25,992 bases of DNA from Actinomortierella ambigua (GCA_016098155.1 JAAAJB010000511.1:1-25992); one strand, 5' to 3'. Counted from the first letter of the stretch, positions 1 through 12,029 are shown. Made by a program: numbers and translations. Notes: a model not told the origin generated them from the letters alone.

Positions 1-40
1 TCTCTTTCTCTCTCTCTATCTCTCTATCTCTCTATCTCTG
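1..40. repeat. CT-rich simple repeat
   Basis: Imperfect (CT)n tract with repeated TCTCTAT units at the left edge of the window. It may continue to the left. Similar CT tracts recur in introns elsewhere in this window. Confidence 0.8.
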
Positions 41-699
41 GCTCCATGGCATGGGGTACGCTGTTAAGGGCATCAGCGAGAAATGCGCTGCCCACGAAGC
101 ATGGTGGTGGTACACGGTTTGGTCCACTAGTCATGGCGGCTCGCAGTCGGATCCCTGTCCACCCTCCCACATAAACCCTCCCTCTCACCTAAACCTCGTA
201 GACGGGATATTTTTCTAGCCACAAATTGTGGTGTCCTGTCTGCCTACCTGTGCTTATCAGTCAGGAAGAGACACTTTGATTTCGCACCAACATATCCTCA
301 AGATATCAAGATGTCCGAGATACACATCCACGATCACTCACGACAATTTAAACGTCGACTTTTATAGAGGCACCAGACAATCCATCGAGAGTGTATTATC
401 GGTCACCGTTAAAGACAATGAATAGCCTGCTGGGAGTGGCTATTAGCGGAACCGCTGGCCGCCTGATTAACAGCAGAAAAAAAAAAACAAAAAAAAAAAA
501 AAAAAAAACAAGAGAATGAACTGGCCCCTTTTACCGATTATCTCCGCGCTCCTACCGTCAGCGTGGGCGCCTCATATCCATCATTCGCTAGTGAGCCACA
601 GGTTCTTTTAGAAAGAGGAAAAAAAGCCCCCCTCAAATGTCTATTACACAACGCTCACATCCGAAAAAAAATCAATGGGAATAGCAACGATCTATATGT
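41..699. other. Non-coding stretch with poly-A tract
   Basis: No ORF here looks like a conserved protein. The only notable structure is an A-rich tract at about 477-510. The right part lies just beyond the stop codon of the minus-strand gene at 700 and probably includes its 3' UTR. Nothing else is supportable. Confidence 0.5.
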
Positions 700-2001
700 C
701 TATGCCTTGATGTACTTGCTCCATGCATTAATCAACTCGCCAGCCTTCTTGGCGTTGCTTGCATAGTCTGGTCGGCTCTCATAGGCCTTCTGCAGCTCCT
801 TGGCAGCTCCGACCAGTTGGCTAGCAATCGACGAAGGGAGCTCCTCGTCCTGAGCACGCTCAGCATCCACCAGCGAATATTCTTCAAAAGTAACATGTGC
901 CCGTCGGAAGCCCTCCTCGCCACCATAGACAAGCGAGCCACGAATCAGAGGCGCGTACAGACCGGCATCACCGGCCATCAACGAGTCATAGTGAGGGATG
1001 AGCGCCAGCAGCTTGAAGGCACTATCGAGCTTCTCCAGACTCTCGTTCGACTCACCGCTCTCCTCAGCGCCGGCGCCTGGTGTGACACTCTTGGCAAAGG
1101 CTGTGCAGACCTTGCGGAATGCTGACTGGCCAGGCTGCAGGCCATACTTTTCACGATTGCCCAACATCTCCAGAGAGATCTCGGGATGTCCCTGCGCCAC
1201 GCAAGTCTTGATGATGCGGTTTGATAGCAGCACACTCAAAGGCAGCTGCTTGGAGCGCCACTGAGCGACAACGGTCGGCAGCTCCCGTGCTTGCTCGGGC
1301 GTCTGCACCATGCGGACCAAATGATGAAGAGCCGTGTGGCGTGGGTACTCGTGCACAGCAGCGTTCTGGCGCGTCTTCTGCAGAATGGTGTCGCGCAGCT
1401 TCTGGTAGGCCTCCTCGCTGTTGGCGCCATCTATTGTCGATTCCGAGGCACTGCTCTGTGATGTGGCAAGTCCCTGAGCTTCCTGCTTTTCGCGCTCCAG
1501 TTCTGCGAGTTCTGCAGCCAGCTCTTCGTCGTCTTCATCAATGACCATGCGCTTCTTCTTCCAGGCTAGAGGCAGAAATGCAAGAGATAGATAAAGAGGG
1601 TAGGTAGGAGAGAGAGTTTGTGTTCAGTGTGAGTAGTAGTCACCGGATCGGAAGGTCGTGCTAAAGCATAGACACTGGTTTCCTCTGATCAGATCAACAG
1701 GCCTTCAGCCCCTTGGTTTTTAAGAGTGCTCAGCTACCTGTAGAAGAGGGGCGGAAAGCATGGTATTGACGGATCATCGAAGCCACAGCAACATCTAGAT
1801 TGCGAGAGAAAGAGGGTGACGGGGTCTTGGTGAGTGACAGGTTCGTGTCGAAAGCGTTTGTCCTACGAGTCGGTCCGCTAATAGAGGAGTGGAGTAATGT
1901 CGGGCAACTCTGGACATACTCTGACGAGGGACCATGGTGATGCGAGGGACATTGCGGGTGGCCAGGCGGGCCAGTCCCCGAAGATGCATGAGAGAGGCCA
2001 T
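700..2001 (-). CDS. Mitochondrion-targeted helical-repeat (PPR-like) protein
   Basis: Three-exon model on the minus strand: 2001-1920, 1794-1738 and 1565-700, totalling 1005 nt and 334 residues. Intron 1 has a canonical GTATGT donor and a CTAG acceptor; intron 2 runs GTAGCT to CTCTAG. Phases 1 and 1 join cleanly. The start at 2001 gives a basic, Arg-rich, acid-poor N-terminus (MASLMHLRGLARLATRNVPR) typical of a mitochondrial presequence. The mature part starts with a KKKR patch and an acidic coiled segment, followed by predicted amphipathic helices (for example QARELPTVVAQWRSKQ and HPEISLEMLGNREKYGLQPG) reminiscent of pentatricopeptide/TPR repeats such as those of mitoribosomal protein mS27. 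The family assignment is inference; no diagnostic motif was recognised. It is transcribed divergently from the uL3 gene. Later in-frame starts exist, but the presequence supports this one. Confidence 0.7.
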
Positions 2002-2831
2002 GGAGGGAGTGTAACGTGAAGGGAGCAATGTATAATGGGTGCCACGGTCTGAGTTCGTCCGAGCCTGAGGGGAAAGTGGGAGGACAGAGGGCAACAGCTC
2101 AAAAGATCAAAACAGCTAAGCCTCCATGCTGAATTTCACAAGGCACCAAAGCGAGGCTGCACGGACCCCAACTCTGACATGCTGTGGCGCGCCCTTGGCG
2201 CCTTGTTATCCCCAACCGGCTTTCGGTGCAATATCGCTGGGCACCACCACACGCGAACGCTCACGCATATGAGTTATATCTGGCGAGAGTTTGAATGAAA
2301 GGCAATATCACTGACTGCTGATGAATGATCCAACTCTACCCTTTCGTCGGGCGACTTTAACTGTTGCATACTCGGGGTACCTTTTTAGTTGGACCACAAA
2401 AGCTCGACCGTTGGGCTGACAAAAAACATGTCGTGGAACTGGGTGAACGAACCAAGAGCTGTTTTGCAACCTCGAGATGCAGGGGATGGTCGGCAGCCTT
2501 GGTTGTACCAACCGCTAGTCTTGCGGCCAGCTTGGTTCCTCCACAAAGTGTTAGTCGCATCACAGCAAGGGAGTGCTGCCTTGTTGAAGTCTAGGAGATG
2601 GGTGGACATTTCTCCAGAGTAAACCTTCACACACCAGCGTGGAACCAAATGGTCGTCCTACGTCGTTGGCCTCTGAAGACAAGCCGACTGCTGAGAAACA
2701 GCGAGGGGAACGAGCGCTCATCATCGATGATGGGTAAAACTCCGAAAGACGAGTCACGGTTCGGCAACCCACTCATTTCTTGAGCCTCTCGCAAATTATT
2801 GTGTTCTCCCTCTTCCCTTCGTCTAGCCAAT
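2002..2831. promoter_or_regulatory. Divergent promoter region between mitochondrial-protein gene and RPL3
   Basis: About 830 nt lie between two divergent start codons and hold no credible ORF. The right end (about 2790-2831) is a pyrimidine-rich strip, TTCTCCCTCTTCCCTTCGTC, just before the proposed L3 ATG, as is common in ribosomal-protein leaders. A perfect 14-bp palindrome built around ATCGAT lies at 2719-2732. No clear TATA box was seen. Confidence 0.4.
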
Positions 2832-4651
2832 ATGGCAAGTAAAAAAATTTTAAGCTGGGCGACACATCCATCGGCCGAGAGGGGGGCATCCATCCGTGTC
2901 AGGATCCATCCATCAAGCCTGTGATCATTTTCAGCACCATGCGTGTTGTTAGCACCATGTTTCGATATCACTGTCTCCGTCACCAGTCATCTTTGTAGTG
3001 CCCGCGCCCTGAGACCACCAACAACACCGAGATCTCGTCCATCCGGCATTACTTTAAAGGAGAAAGCAAGGGCTGATCAGTCAGGCAGGACCAGGAATCA
3101 ACTTGTTAGAGGAGGAGATGAATGACAGGCACAAGGACACAACTCATCAGTGAAGTGCATAAGGATGCAGCTTGTTACAGACATCCTATACAGAAGGAAA
3201 GCTTGATGGCCCTTGTTTTCAGGGACAGACTAAGCCGAGATTGTTTTTGCACTATCGAGTCGCCTTACCCAGACACCACTTTGCTGCAGGAAAACGACAC
3301 AGCCCTTTGCCTATTGACAACATCGACGTTCCCACTTTTTCTCGCCCCGTGCCAGAAGAGTGAAGCAGCAAACTTTTCCTACTCGCCAACCCACACCTTG
3401 GCCGATGGAGAGAGAGAGTACGAGCGATAGAAAACACAGAGTCAGACAAACATGCTAACCTCGACATATCTTCAACTCCACCTCTTCTAGTCTCACCGCA
3501 AGTTCGAGCGTCCTCGTCACGGTTCGCTGGGTTTCCTTCCCCGCAAGCGCGCTGCCCGCCACCGCGGAAAGGCCAAGTCTTTCCCCAAGGATGATGCTTC
3601 CAAGCCCGTCCACCTGACCGCCTTCATGGGTTACAAGGCTGGTATGACCCACATCGTCCGTGATCTGGACCGTCCCGGCTCCAAGATGCACAAGAAGGAG
3701 GTCGTCGAGGCCGTCACCATCATCGAGACTCCCCCCATGGTCGTTGTTGGTGTTGTTGGCTACGTCGAGACTCCCCGTGGTCTCCGCTCCCTGACCACCG
3801 TCTGGGCTGAGCACTTGTCCGAGGAGCTCAAGCGCCGCTTCTACAAGAACTGGTACCGCTCCAAGAAAAAGGCCTTCACCAAGTACGCCAAGCAGCACGC
3901 CAACGGCGCCAAGCCCGTCCTCCGCGAGCTCGAGCGCATCAAGAAGTACTGCCAGGTCGTCCGTGTCATTGTCCACACTCAGGTCCGCAAGGTCAAGATT
4001 GGTCAGAAGAAGGCTCACGTCATGGAGGTGCAGCTGAACGGTGGTTCCGTTGCCGACAAGGTCAACTGGGCCTACGAGCACTTTGAGAAGACCGTCGACA
4101 TCAAGTCGGTCTTCGAGCAGGACGAGATGATCGATGTCATCGCCGTCACCAAGGGTCACGGTTTCGAGGGTGTCACCCACCGTTGGGGCACCAAGAAGCT
4201 TCCCCGCAAGACCCACAAGGGTCTGCGCAAGGTTGCTTGTATCGGTGCCTGGCATCCTTCCCGTGTCATGTTCTCGGTTCCCCGTGCCGGTCAGAACGGT
4301 TACCACCACCGTACTGAGGTCAACAAGAAGATCTACCGCATTGGCCAGGGCGAGGACAAGTCCAACGGCAAGACTGAGTACGATCTTACCGAGAAGACCA
4401 TCAACCCTCTTGGTGGTTTCCCTCACTACGGTATGGTCAACGAGGACTTTGTCATGATCAAGGGCTGCTGCGCTGGTACCCGCAAGCGTGTCGTCACCCT
4501 CCGCAAGTCGCTCCTGGTCCAGACCAAGCGTGTTGCCCTGGAGAACGTCCAGCTCAAGTTCATCGACACCTCGTCCAAGTTCGGTCACGGTCGCTTCCAG
4601 ACCAAGGCCGAGAAGTCTGCTTTCCTCGGCACTCTCAAGAAGGATCTGTAA
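2832..4651 (+). CDS. RPL3: 60S ribosomal protein uL3 (L3)
   Basis: Core protein of the large ribosomal subunit that helps shape the peptidyl-transferase centre. Exon 2 (3491-4651) opens with [20 protein letters not shown], the family N-terminus lacking only its initiator Met. It encodes 386 residues, so adding Met gives 387, the length of yeast Rpl3. His243 (the residue methylated in yeast) and Trp255 (central to the yeast W-finger) fall exactly in register, in the segments KTHKGLRK and [11 protein letters not shown] good branch site (GCTAAC) and pyrimidine-rich acceptor precede 3491, so an intron exists there. No ATG followed by a good GT donor was found upstream. The best candidate is ATG at 2832-2834 followed directly by GCAAGT, a textbook GC-AG donor, after a pyrimidine-rich leader. 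The family call is certain; the first exon is inference. C-rich codon bias fits high expression. Confidence 0.93.
2835..3490 (+). other. Proposed first intron of RPL3 (GC-AG)
   Basis: A 656-nt interval from GCAAGT after the proposed ATG to CTTCTAG before the second codon. The acceptor end is convincing, with GCTAAC branch-like sequence near 3454 and a CT-rich tract. The donor end is inferred from the single fitting GCAAGT. It is long compared with other introns in this window. Short ORFs inside look like chance. Confidence 0.55.
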
Positions 4652-4957
4652 ATCGATCCTTCTTGGCTCATCTAACCCCAGTCGGGTTGTCAGGACGGAT
4701 ACTTTTTTCAGTTTTAAGCGGGATTTTTTCGTTTGCCTGAATTGATATTCGCGCCCCCAACCATGCAAAAATAAACCAAGAAAACAAACCACTACCCATT
4801 GTTGTACATTACAGTTTACAAAACACCCATGGTTCCATCCCCCTTTGACTTTTGTCTGTGTTGAATATGTATGAGAGACTGTTGGAGTGGAGTGGGAAAC
4901 GCGAACGCGAGAAAAAAAATCGTGACTGTTTCTCAGTTTCCAAGTGGGGGGACGAAG

Positions 4958-7900
4958 ATGCAGAAAGAGTTGCTCAATGCTGGGTCATTCCTTTTCAGAG
5001 TTTTCAATCTGCTGTCCATGATGAAGGAGCACTCACAGAGATCCTTCCGCATAGTTTGTGGGCATCTCTCAAGCCCTGTGCAACTCTTCCCCAACCCCTT
5101 CGACACGCCTAGCACTGCGTCAACACGCCCCAAAGAACACCGTAGTGAGCGTGATGGAAACACACCGAAAGACTCGGATACAGGGCCCCTTGTTGACGGG
5201 CTCCGTATCGACGAGGATAGCGGGGAGGAGGAAGATACTGATATGAGCGAAGGACACGACACATTGGGAAGCAATGGCAATTCGGATACGGTCAAAGCAG
5301 TAGCAGCACCCAGGATGGAGCTAGGCCAGGTCAGGGCACATACTCTCCGCAACCAAGGAGCCATGCTTGCCTCGGACATGTCTATCCTAGGGTTCATGAA
5401 AGTCACAGATGTACAGTCGCCCGCTGTGATCTCGCGACATGTCGTCGCTTTCACACCAATCGCACCACCACCAGCCGGTATGACTGCAGCACAACCGTTT
5501 TTAGCAGGATCAGGCATGGGAGGAAACCCAGGCCTGCCACCACACTCCATGTTTCAACCACCACCACCACCAACTTTGCCCACCTTTGGCATGCCGCCGC
5601 CACAAGCAGGGTTTCGGCCACCATTCAACTTTCCTGGCGGAGGAGGGCCACCTCCTCCGCTTTTACCACCTCCACCGCCGCCTCACTTCACACCGACACC
5701 TAACCAAAGCGCATCACCCCATGCTGGTGGTTTTCAGCCCCAGTTTACTGGAGTCAAGATGCCCAACATGCCACCGACAAGCATCAAGCAGGAACTCGGC
5801 GATCTGGCTAATGTCAAGGCAGAACGGGGTGATACGCCGCCTAGTGGAGCGCCACCTCCAGCACCCGCGGCGCCGTCGGTGATGGCTGGCGCTGGAGGCG
5901 CATTGACCAGCGGAGGGAGCCCCTTCAACCTGTTTGAGACATTACACAAGGCGCTGGAAAAGGAATCCATGGTTGCCTTATTGGCACTCCAGTACCCGGA
6001 TTCTGGTAGCACGCGAGTTCGCCGATGGAGGCGAGCACAACAACTTCAGCAACAACAACAACAACAACAGCAGGATGTCAAGTCTGGAACAAAGTCCAGC
6101 CTGGCCTCCTTGTTTGCTAAGCGTGTATCCGTCAGTGGTACCGGCGGCGGTAGCTCAGCCTCGACAGCTCCTTCGTCATCCTCTTTCTCGGCCCCCAACT
6201 CACCGCATCTGGGCGGCTCTGGTATGAGCACCTTTTCAACACCGGGTACACCCGAACTTGGACTGACGGGCGGATCGTCTGGCTTGGGATCCGGCGGTGG
6301 AGTGATGGGTTCATCAGGGTCGTCGGGGTTATCAGCAATATCGAGCAAAGAGCGCGATGATCTGAATGCGGCCTTGACCTTGGGCTTTGTGGCGACCAAT
6401 GCCGAGGTCGACCGTGAGTGGATTGGAATTCTGATGACCGTCGATGCTTTCCGACAGAGCCCTTACCACAATTCGCCCGTTAAATTTGACAGCACGGCAG
6501 GTACGTGTCGCATTCCAAGAAGGGAAATGGTGGCAGGAACCAATGGTTAGGATATGGGTAGATGGAAACTCTAACACATATTGAGAGGGTGGGATACGAT
6601 GACATTCATTTTTTCTATGACTATTTTAGAATGGAGTGCAGGAGACGAACGGTTTGTCCTGTTGATCATGCCTAGGAACAGTGTCAGGTCGTATTCGCCT
6701 TGGTTGCCAGACATGAATCGCGATCGACCTCAACGGGCTGCTGCTGCGACCCCGGCTCAGGTCTGGACAAAAGGCTACTTGGCTACTGCAACTACACCGG
6801 CCTCGCGCAAATCTATTGCGGAAGCCTGCGATGTACTCCTAAAGGGTATGGAGCATTTTGGACGGACCAAAGCCATTGTCAAAGATATGCAGGAGCAGCT
6901 TAACCTCCTCAAGGTGAAGAGCGAGGGCTCCACCTCACGCGGTAATTGGTCCGACCGACACGGCTCTATTACGAAGCGGATACGAAAAGGGTAGGCATTT
7001 AGATTTAGCGGTGAATGCTGTACCTGTTGAACACGCAGCCAAATAAGTCTATGTATTTAATCGCATTTCTATTATTTTTTTATGTCATAGAATCGATGCT
7101 GTCAAGAGCGTCGAGCAAGTCACCGGATACAAAGGAGGTATCAAAAGCGCCGAACATTTGCTCCGATCGTCACTCAAGTAGGTGTTATACGTATCCATGC
7201 TGTAGCATGATTCATTTCTCTAGGAGGGGGGGGGATTGGACCATTTTCTTACCCGCTTGTCGTCTTCCTCTGTCTTATTAGTGAAATGACGCATCTTCCG
7301 GCATCAGCAAGGGCAGTGAAGAAGCTTTTACAACACCTCACTGGAGAAGAGCCTGCCGTTGAGGATTCAGCCCTTGAGAGACCTCACACAACTGTGCAAG
7401 CGAACACCAAAGCAAAAGCGGAGAAAATCTCAGAGCCAGAACGCCCGTCTGTTCCGACGCCACCAGCCAGCGAGAGGATTCCAAGCGAGGCGCGACATCG
7501 CACCAAGGAGAAGCAGGCTGCGAAAGACGACAAAGGAAAAAGTAAGAAACCTGGACCAAGCAAGAGGGACAAAGATGACGAGTCTGAAGAGGGCGAGCTG
7601 TCTGAAGAGGATGAGCCTATGGAGGGCGGTGTTGTCGCGGACGTGCAACCGGTGTCAGTCGTCACTCGCCAGCCTGCAACAACCGAGCCTCTGACTGACG
7701 CCCAACAACAAGACAAGGAGCTGGGCGAGCTGGATGAAGACGAAGAGGAGGAGGAGGTTGTTGAGGAGATGTCGCGAGGCAAAGCATCGGCGCGGCCACC
7801 AACGGCTCCTCGACCCCCCGGCTTTGCGAAGCCCATTGATTTACCACCTACTACCATCAAAACAGAAACAAGCACGCCTCAGCAGCAGCCTGTTGCGGAC

Positions 7901-10900
7901 GGTGACGATGGGGAGGAGGAACAGGATGAGGTGTTAGTTCAGTCCACCGTTCGATCGCGCCACTCGACCCCATCATTAGGATTGAAGCAAGAACCTAAAG
8001 AACTGCGACTTCCATTGGAGGGTGCTTCTGGTGCAGCGGTTGGCGGCAAGAGCTCTGGACAGGCGCCTCAAAAACGCCGACTCAAACTGCAGGACGACCC
8101 TGGTGACGACGCCTCCTCGGTGGATGGGCTTTCTCCAGTCATAAGCAGCGCACCTCTGCCAACGCCATCTGCCAGTGGTACCACCAAAAAGACTTCGAAG
8201 AGATCCAGCAAGAGGCTCAAGGCAGAAGACGGTTCGGCTGTAGGCTCGCCTCTTGCAGTATCAGAGCCAAGCCCGTCTCCAGCTGCAACGTCGACTCCTC
8301 CACCCTCGGGTCCGAGCAAGCGGACGCCACGATCCAGAGGACCGTCGCCATTTGCGCCTGACCATAAGAGTCCAGCCGCTACAGCCACCACAGACTCCCC
8401 TCCTACAGAACCTTCAGCACCACAGCAGCCTCCAGTCGTACATGCGCAACCACCACCGTCGCAGGATACTCATCAGCCAGACCAACCTCAGTCTCAACCC
8501 CACCCTCTGTCCCAACCGCCAGCAGGTCACCTGGCAGCGGCCGCCCACCAACATCAGCGTACGCCTTCGGGCACACCTCAATGGCTTGCAGCCAACTCGC
8601 ACCAACCATCCCTTCTCGGTCAGATTTCGGGTGCTCGATCGAAGCGACAATCAAAGTCTTCTGGATCCATATCAAAGCAGCAGCAGCAGCAGCAGCAACA
8701 GCAACAACAGCAACAGCAACAACAGCAGCAGCAACAGCATGAGGTACAGATGCAAGAGGGACAGTTACAATCGAAACAACAAGGGGCGCAGCAGCAACCC
8801 ACGCAGCAAGATGCACAACTACAACCAACACAGCAGCCGCATGATCTCCATTTGCAGCCTGTACAACAGCAACAAGCCCAGTTACAGCATCAAGCTCAAT
8901 TACAACAACAAGCTCAGCTGCAGCAGCACCTACAGCAGCAGGCTGAGATTGAGCATCAGATACAGCAGCAAGCAAAGGTTAGACAGCAAACACAGCAGCA
9001 TCAGCACGCGCAACTAAAGCAGCAAGCACAACAATATCAAGCACAACAGCATCAGGCACAGCAAGAACAACAGTTCCAGCAGCAGCCGACTCAACGACAA
9101 ATGCTTCAGATACAACAACAGCAACAGCAACAAATACTACTACAGCAACAACTACTGCAACAGCAACAGCATCGACTGCCTTCTCGCCAATCATCAGTTG
9201 CACAGCAGGATATCGCACAGGAGACTCGGCCGGTTGGTCGGCCCTACTCTTCGCAAGTGCAGCAGGCACAGCACGAGTCGGTGGCGGCTTCGCATCCCGT
9301 CCATTATATGCCGGAGCATCATGGTGATCCTCGGATTGCGTACCCTCCGGGGTCGATACCATCTGGATCTAGTAACACAGGCGTCGCTGCGGATGTTGAA
9401 AGGCAAATGTATGCGCAAGGGCCAGGACTACAAACACAACAGTTACAGTCTCGCCATCATCGGCAATCTTCAGATGACGGCAGGGTCGCTCCTAAATCAG
9501 AGCCTTCTCCCCAACATGGTCATTTCCCACCAGACCGACCTGTTGAGTACGATTCCCAAGGACGCCCCATGACACAGCCCTATCCTCAACACTTTGCCCA
9601 ACCAGGACCTGACCGCCACTATCCTCCGCAGACGGCGCCTCCAGCAAGTGGTCGTATCCCTACAAATGTTGTACCATCACCTTATTATCCGCCTGGGCAG
9701 CACGACATGCCATTAGACGTGGCCGCTGCCAGGAGGCCTTCGCATGCCTCGGCGCCCAAAGTGGCTATGCAGCAAGATCAACTTCAACACATGCAGCAAA
9801 AGCAGTTGCAGCAGCTGCAGCAACACCACCAACAACAAATGGCTATGGCTGAGATGCAAGAGATGCACATGGCACGGCAACCCTCTTCACGCACCCACTC
9901 ACGCAATAATTCTGGGTCAGGGCCTGCTGTGGTGGGCGTGATGAACCCTGTTGGAATGCCGCCTACACAAGCACCACCGACGACAACGAGCGCCCCCTAC
10001 CCAGCCGTCAGTCATGCGATGGCGCCCCCTGTGGTAAGCCACCGTGCTAGTTCCAGTCGAGGAGCCTCCCCTGTTCCCATGCAAATGTATGGCTCGCCAC
10101 AGCATCCTAGCATGCCCGTTGTCTCCCGCGGACAGACCCCGCCGGGTCAGTCAAGATCACGACCGCATTCGAGGACTCCGTCTGTCTCATACGAGTACTC
10201 CATGGAGGAGCGGGGACCGCCTGTAGCGCCTGGGCACCCAGGGTTCGACCGCCACCCATCACAGCCTGTCGCAGCCCCTCCCGGGCACCCTATGCAACAA
10301 GTGCAGGCACCGGGGTATCCGTCTCATGGCGCACCGTCTCCGCATGGTCAGTACTCGCCGCATGGGCCTCGTGAACCCGTGGTTCAGCATGGACGCTCAA
10401 CCTCCGTTAGCATGCGAGGCGAATATCCGCCACCGCCTCCAACGATGGATCCTGCGGCAGTAGCGGCAGCAAGGAGAGGTGGCGATGGGTGGGCCAAGGA
10501 ACCAATCATGCGGCCAAATGAAGGACCTTATCCGCAAGGACAGGGACCACCACCACCATCGTCATCGTCTTCATCGTCACCGCACGGACACTCGCCTCAC
10601 TACCAGCCGTCTCCGAGCCAGCATCAGGCGCCTCCTTCGAACTACCCGCAGCAGCCACCCCAGGGCAGCCAGCAGCATCAGCGTCATGGTTCGTTTGGGT
10701 ATCCACAGCAGCAGCAGCAGTCGTCTCCCTATCAAGGGTTCCCTGAACAGCATCCACCACCGCCACAACAGCAACAGCAACAGCAGTACCCTCCAAACGA
10801 CTATGTGCGACAGCAACAGCAGCAGCAGCAACAACAGCAGCACCACCCAGACCCACACGCCCACGCTCACGCGTCACGTCAACAGCAGAAGCAGCAGCAG

Positions 10901-11320
10901 CCTTCATCGCCATCGGGGTATCCTCCGCAGCCGACGATGCATCACCCAGGATACCCTGGACCGACGCATGCTGTCGCCCAGCCGCCCTCATCATCGTCGT
11001 CATCGTCCCATGCTTATGGAAGATATCCGCCAGGGCCTGGTGGTCCTGGGGGACCTCCTCCTCCTCCTCCTCCCCAGCATATGGGCTACGCTGGCCCACC
11101 GGGATACCCGCACGAGCAAAGACAATATGCGCCCGAAGGGTCATATCCGCCTCATCATCAGCCGCCACCACAACAGCAACAGCAACAGCAACAGCATGGG
11201 CCACAGGGTGGACATGATCAGTACCCACCTGGCACGGGGGGAGGGGGCGGCAATAGCAGCGGCTCTAGCGGAGGAGATGGTAATCGATCCAGGATCTCTC
11301 TCAGCTCTCTCTTGAATTAG
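4958..11320 (+). CDS. Giant Q/P-rich, largely disordered protein of unknown family (probably nuclear)
   Basis: Four-exon model: 4958-6500, 6630-6990, 7091-7177 and 7282-11320, about 2009 residues, with GTACGT, GTAGGC and GTAGGT donors and phases 1, 2 and 2 all matching. ATG 4958 was chosen for its A at -3. ATG 4871 is in frame but has a poor context, and the N-terminus is uncertain. In order: an acidic N-terminus; a proline-rich part with PPPPP runs (about residues 170-270); Ser/Gly-rich linkers; one compact, helix-compatible region (about 465-690) spanning all three introns; an acidic and Lys-rich stretch; a long Gln-rich region (20 consecutive Gln at 8678-8737, about residues 1130-1149); and a Pro/Gln/Ser/His-rich C-terminus. 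At least six psi-K-x-E motifs (IKQE, VKAE, VKSE, IKTE, LKQE, LKAE) are potential SUMO sites. This composition resembles transcription or chromatin co-regulators, but no known domain was recognised and the function is unassigned. Confidence 0.75.
8678..9175 (+). repeat. Gln-rich coding low-complexity region
   Basis: A mixed CAG/CAA tract encodes 20 Gln in a row at 8678-8737. It is followed by degenerate Gln-Ala, Gln-Leu and Gln-His repeats up to about 9175. Interruption by CAA codons makes the tract less prone to slippage than pure CAG. Confidence 0.9.
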
Positions 11321-12029
11321 AACTCTGAGACACGATAGTAAAAAAAAAAAAAAAACACTTTGCGGTTCAATGTTTGGGGGGGGGGGGCAAGCAGCGGAAG
11401 GCAACGATGCGAGCGCTGCATTCGAAGATGGATCAAGCGACTTGATCAGACAGACCGTTATCAATTGTGCGCGAAGTTTTCCTTTGCAGAAACGTGTTGT
11501 TGTGTACCTGAAGAGAATCAACAAAACAGGTCTCGATATGCGATTGGAAGCAAATCACCACAGGTACCTCTTCTCCTTCGAATACAGCAGGCGTGCGCTC
11601 GTGGAATAAAGCTCTAGCTAGCTAGCCCTTTGCGAGTGTGCAGATCGGTCTGGTATACGGATAAAAGCCAAACTGTCAGGGCGGGTTAAAAACAAAAAAA
11701 TACGCCCTCTTGGGCTGTGGCAGCGCCTGTGGCACCAAACGTGGATAATTTTGGAGTCCGGTCCAATAACCTTCACGCCGCCCCCGTTCATCGTTCTCCC
11801 ATTTTCTTCTTTTTCTTACATTTTGCAACCATCTAATCGCATCGTCAAGTACCATCTCTCATCGACCGTCCATCTCGAGAGTTTTGTTTGAAAGAGTGAA
11901 GTGTTGTTGTTCTTGACACCAAGTTATTCCTTGACCTTGTTTCTGATCAGCTCGCCTCGTGTTCAACCTCATCAGCAACAAACACCAAAAAAGAGAAAAA
12001 AAAAAAGCCAAGCAGCAGCATCATCACCA
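11321..12029. other. Intergenic region upstream of TM9SF gene
   Basis: Contains an A tract at about 11340-11355 and a G run at about 11376-11388, both probably in the 3' UTR of the preceding gene. An A-rich leader runs directly up to the next ATG. Short ORFs at 11360-11617 have no recognisable product. No RNA gene was seen. Confidence 0.5.

Noticed and set aside
2719..2732. Perfect 14-bp palindrome in the divergent promoter
   Set aside because: Could be a binding site, but one isolated palindrome of this length with no second copy is weak evidence.
2627..2983. 118-codon minus-strand ORF upstream of RPL3
   Set aside because: No conserved features, and it overlaps the proposed L3 leader and intron.
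3118..3154. Alternative first exon for RPL3 from ATG 3122 with a GTGCAT donor
   Set aside because: It keeps phase 0 but would add ten extra residues not found in L3 proteins and uses a poor donor. The ATG-GCAAGT option gives the exact family length.
3455..4792. 445-codon ORF on the minus strand opposite RPL3
   Set aside because: It is antisense to a highly conserved gene with strong C-ending codon bias, which removes stop codons on the opposite strand. The protein is Leu/Asp/Val-rich without recognisable motifs.
8253..11315. Long alternative-frame ORFs on both strands across the Q/P-rich gene
   Set aside because: They are frame shifts of CAG/CAA and CCA repeats, giving Ser/Asn/Arg-, Ala/Val- or Leu-rich strings. 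Introns and phases support only the Q/P-rich frame.
11376..11388. G run and A run after the giant gene as a possible assembly gap
   Set aside because: Homopolymer runs of this size occur throughout the window, and nothing around them suggests a misjoin.
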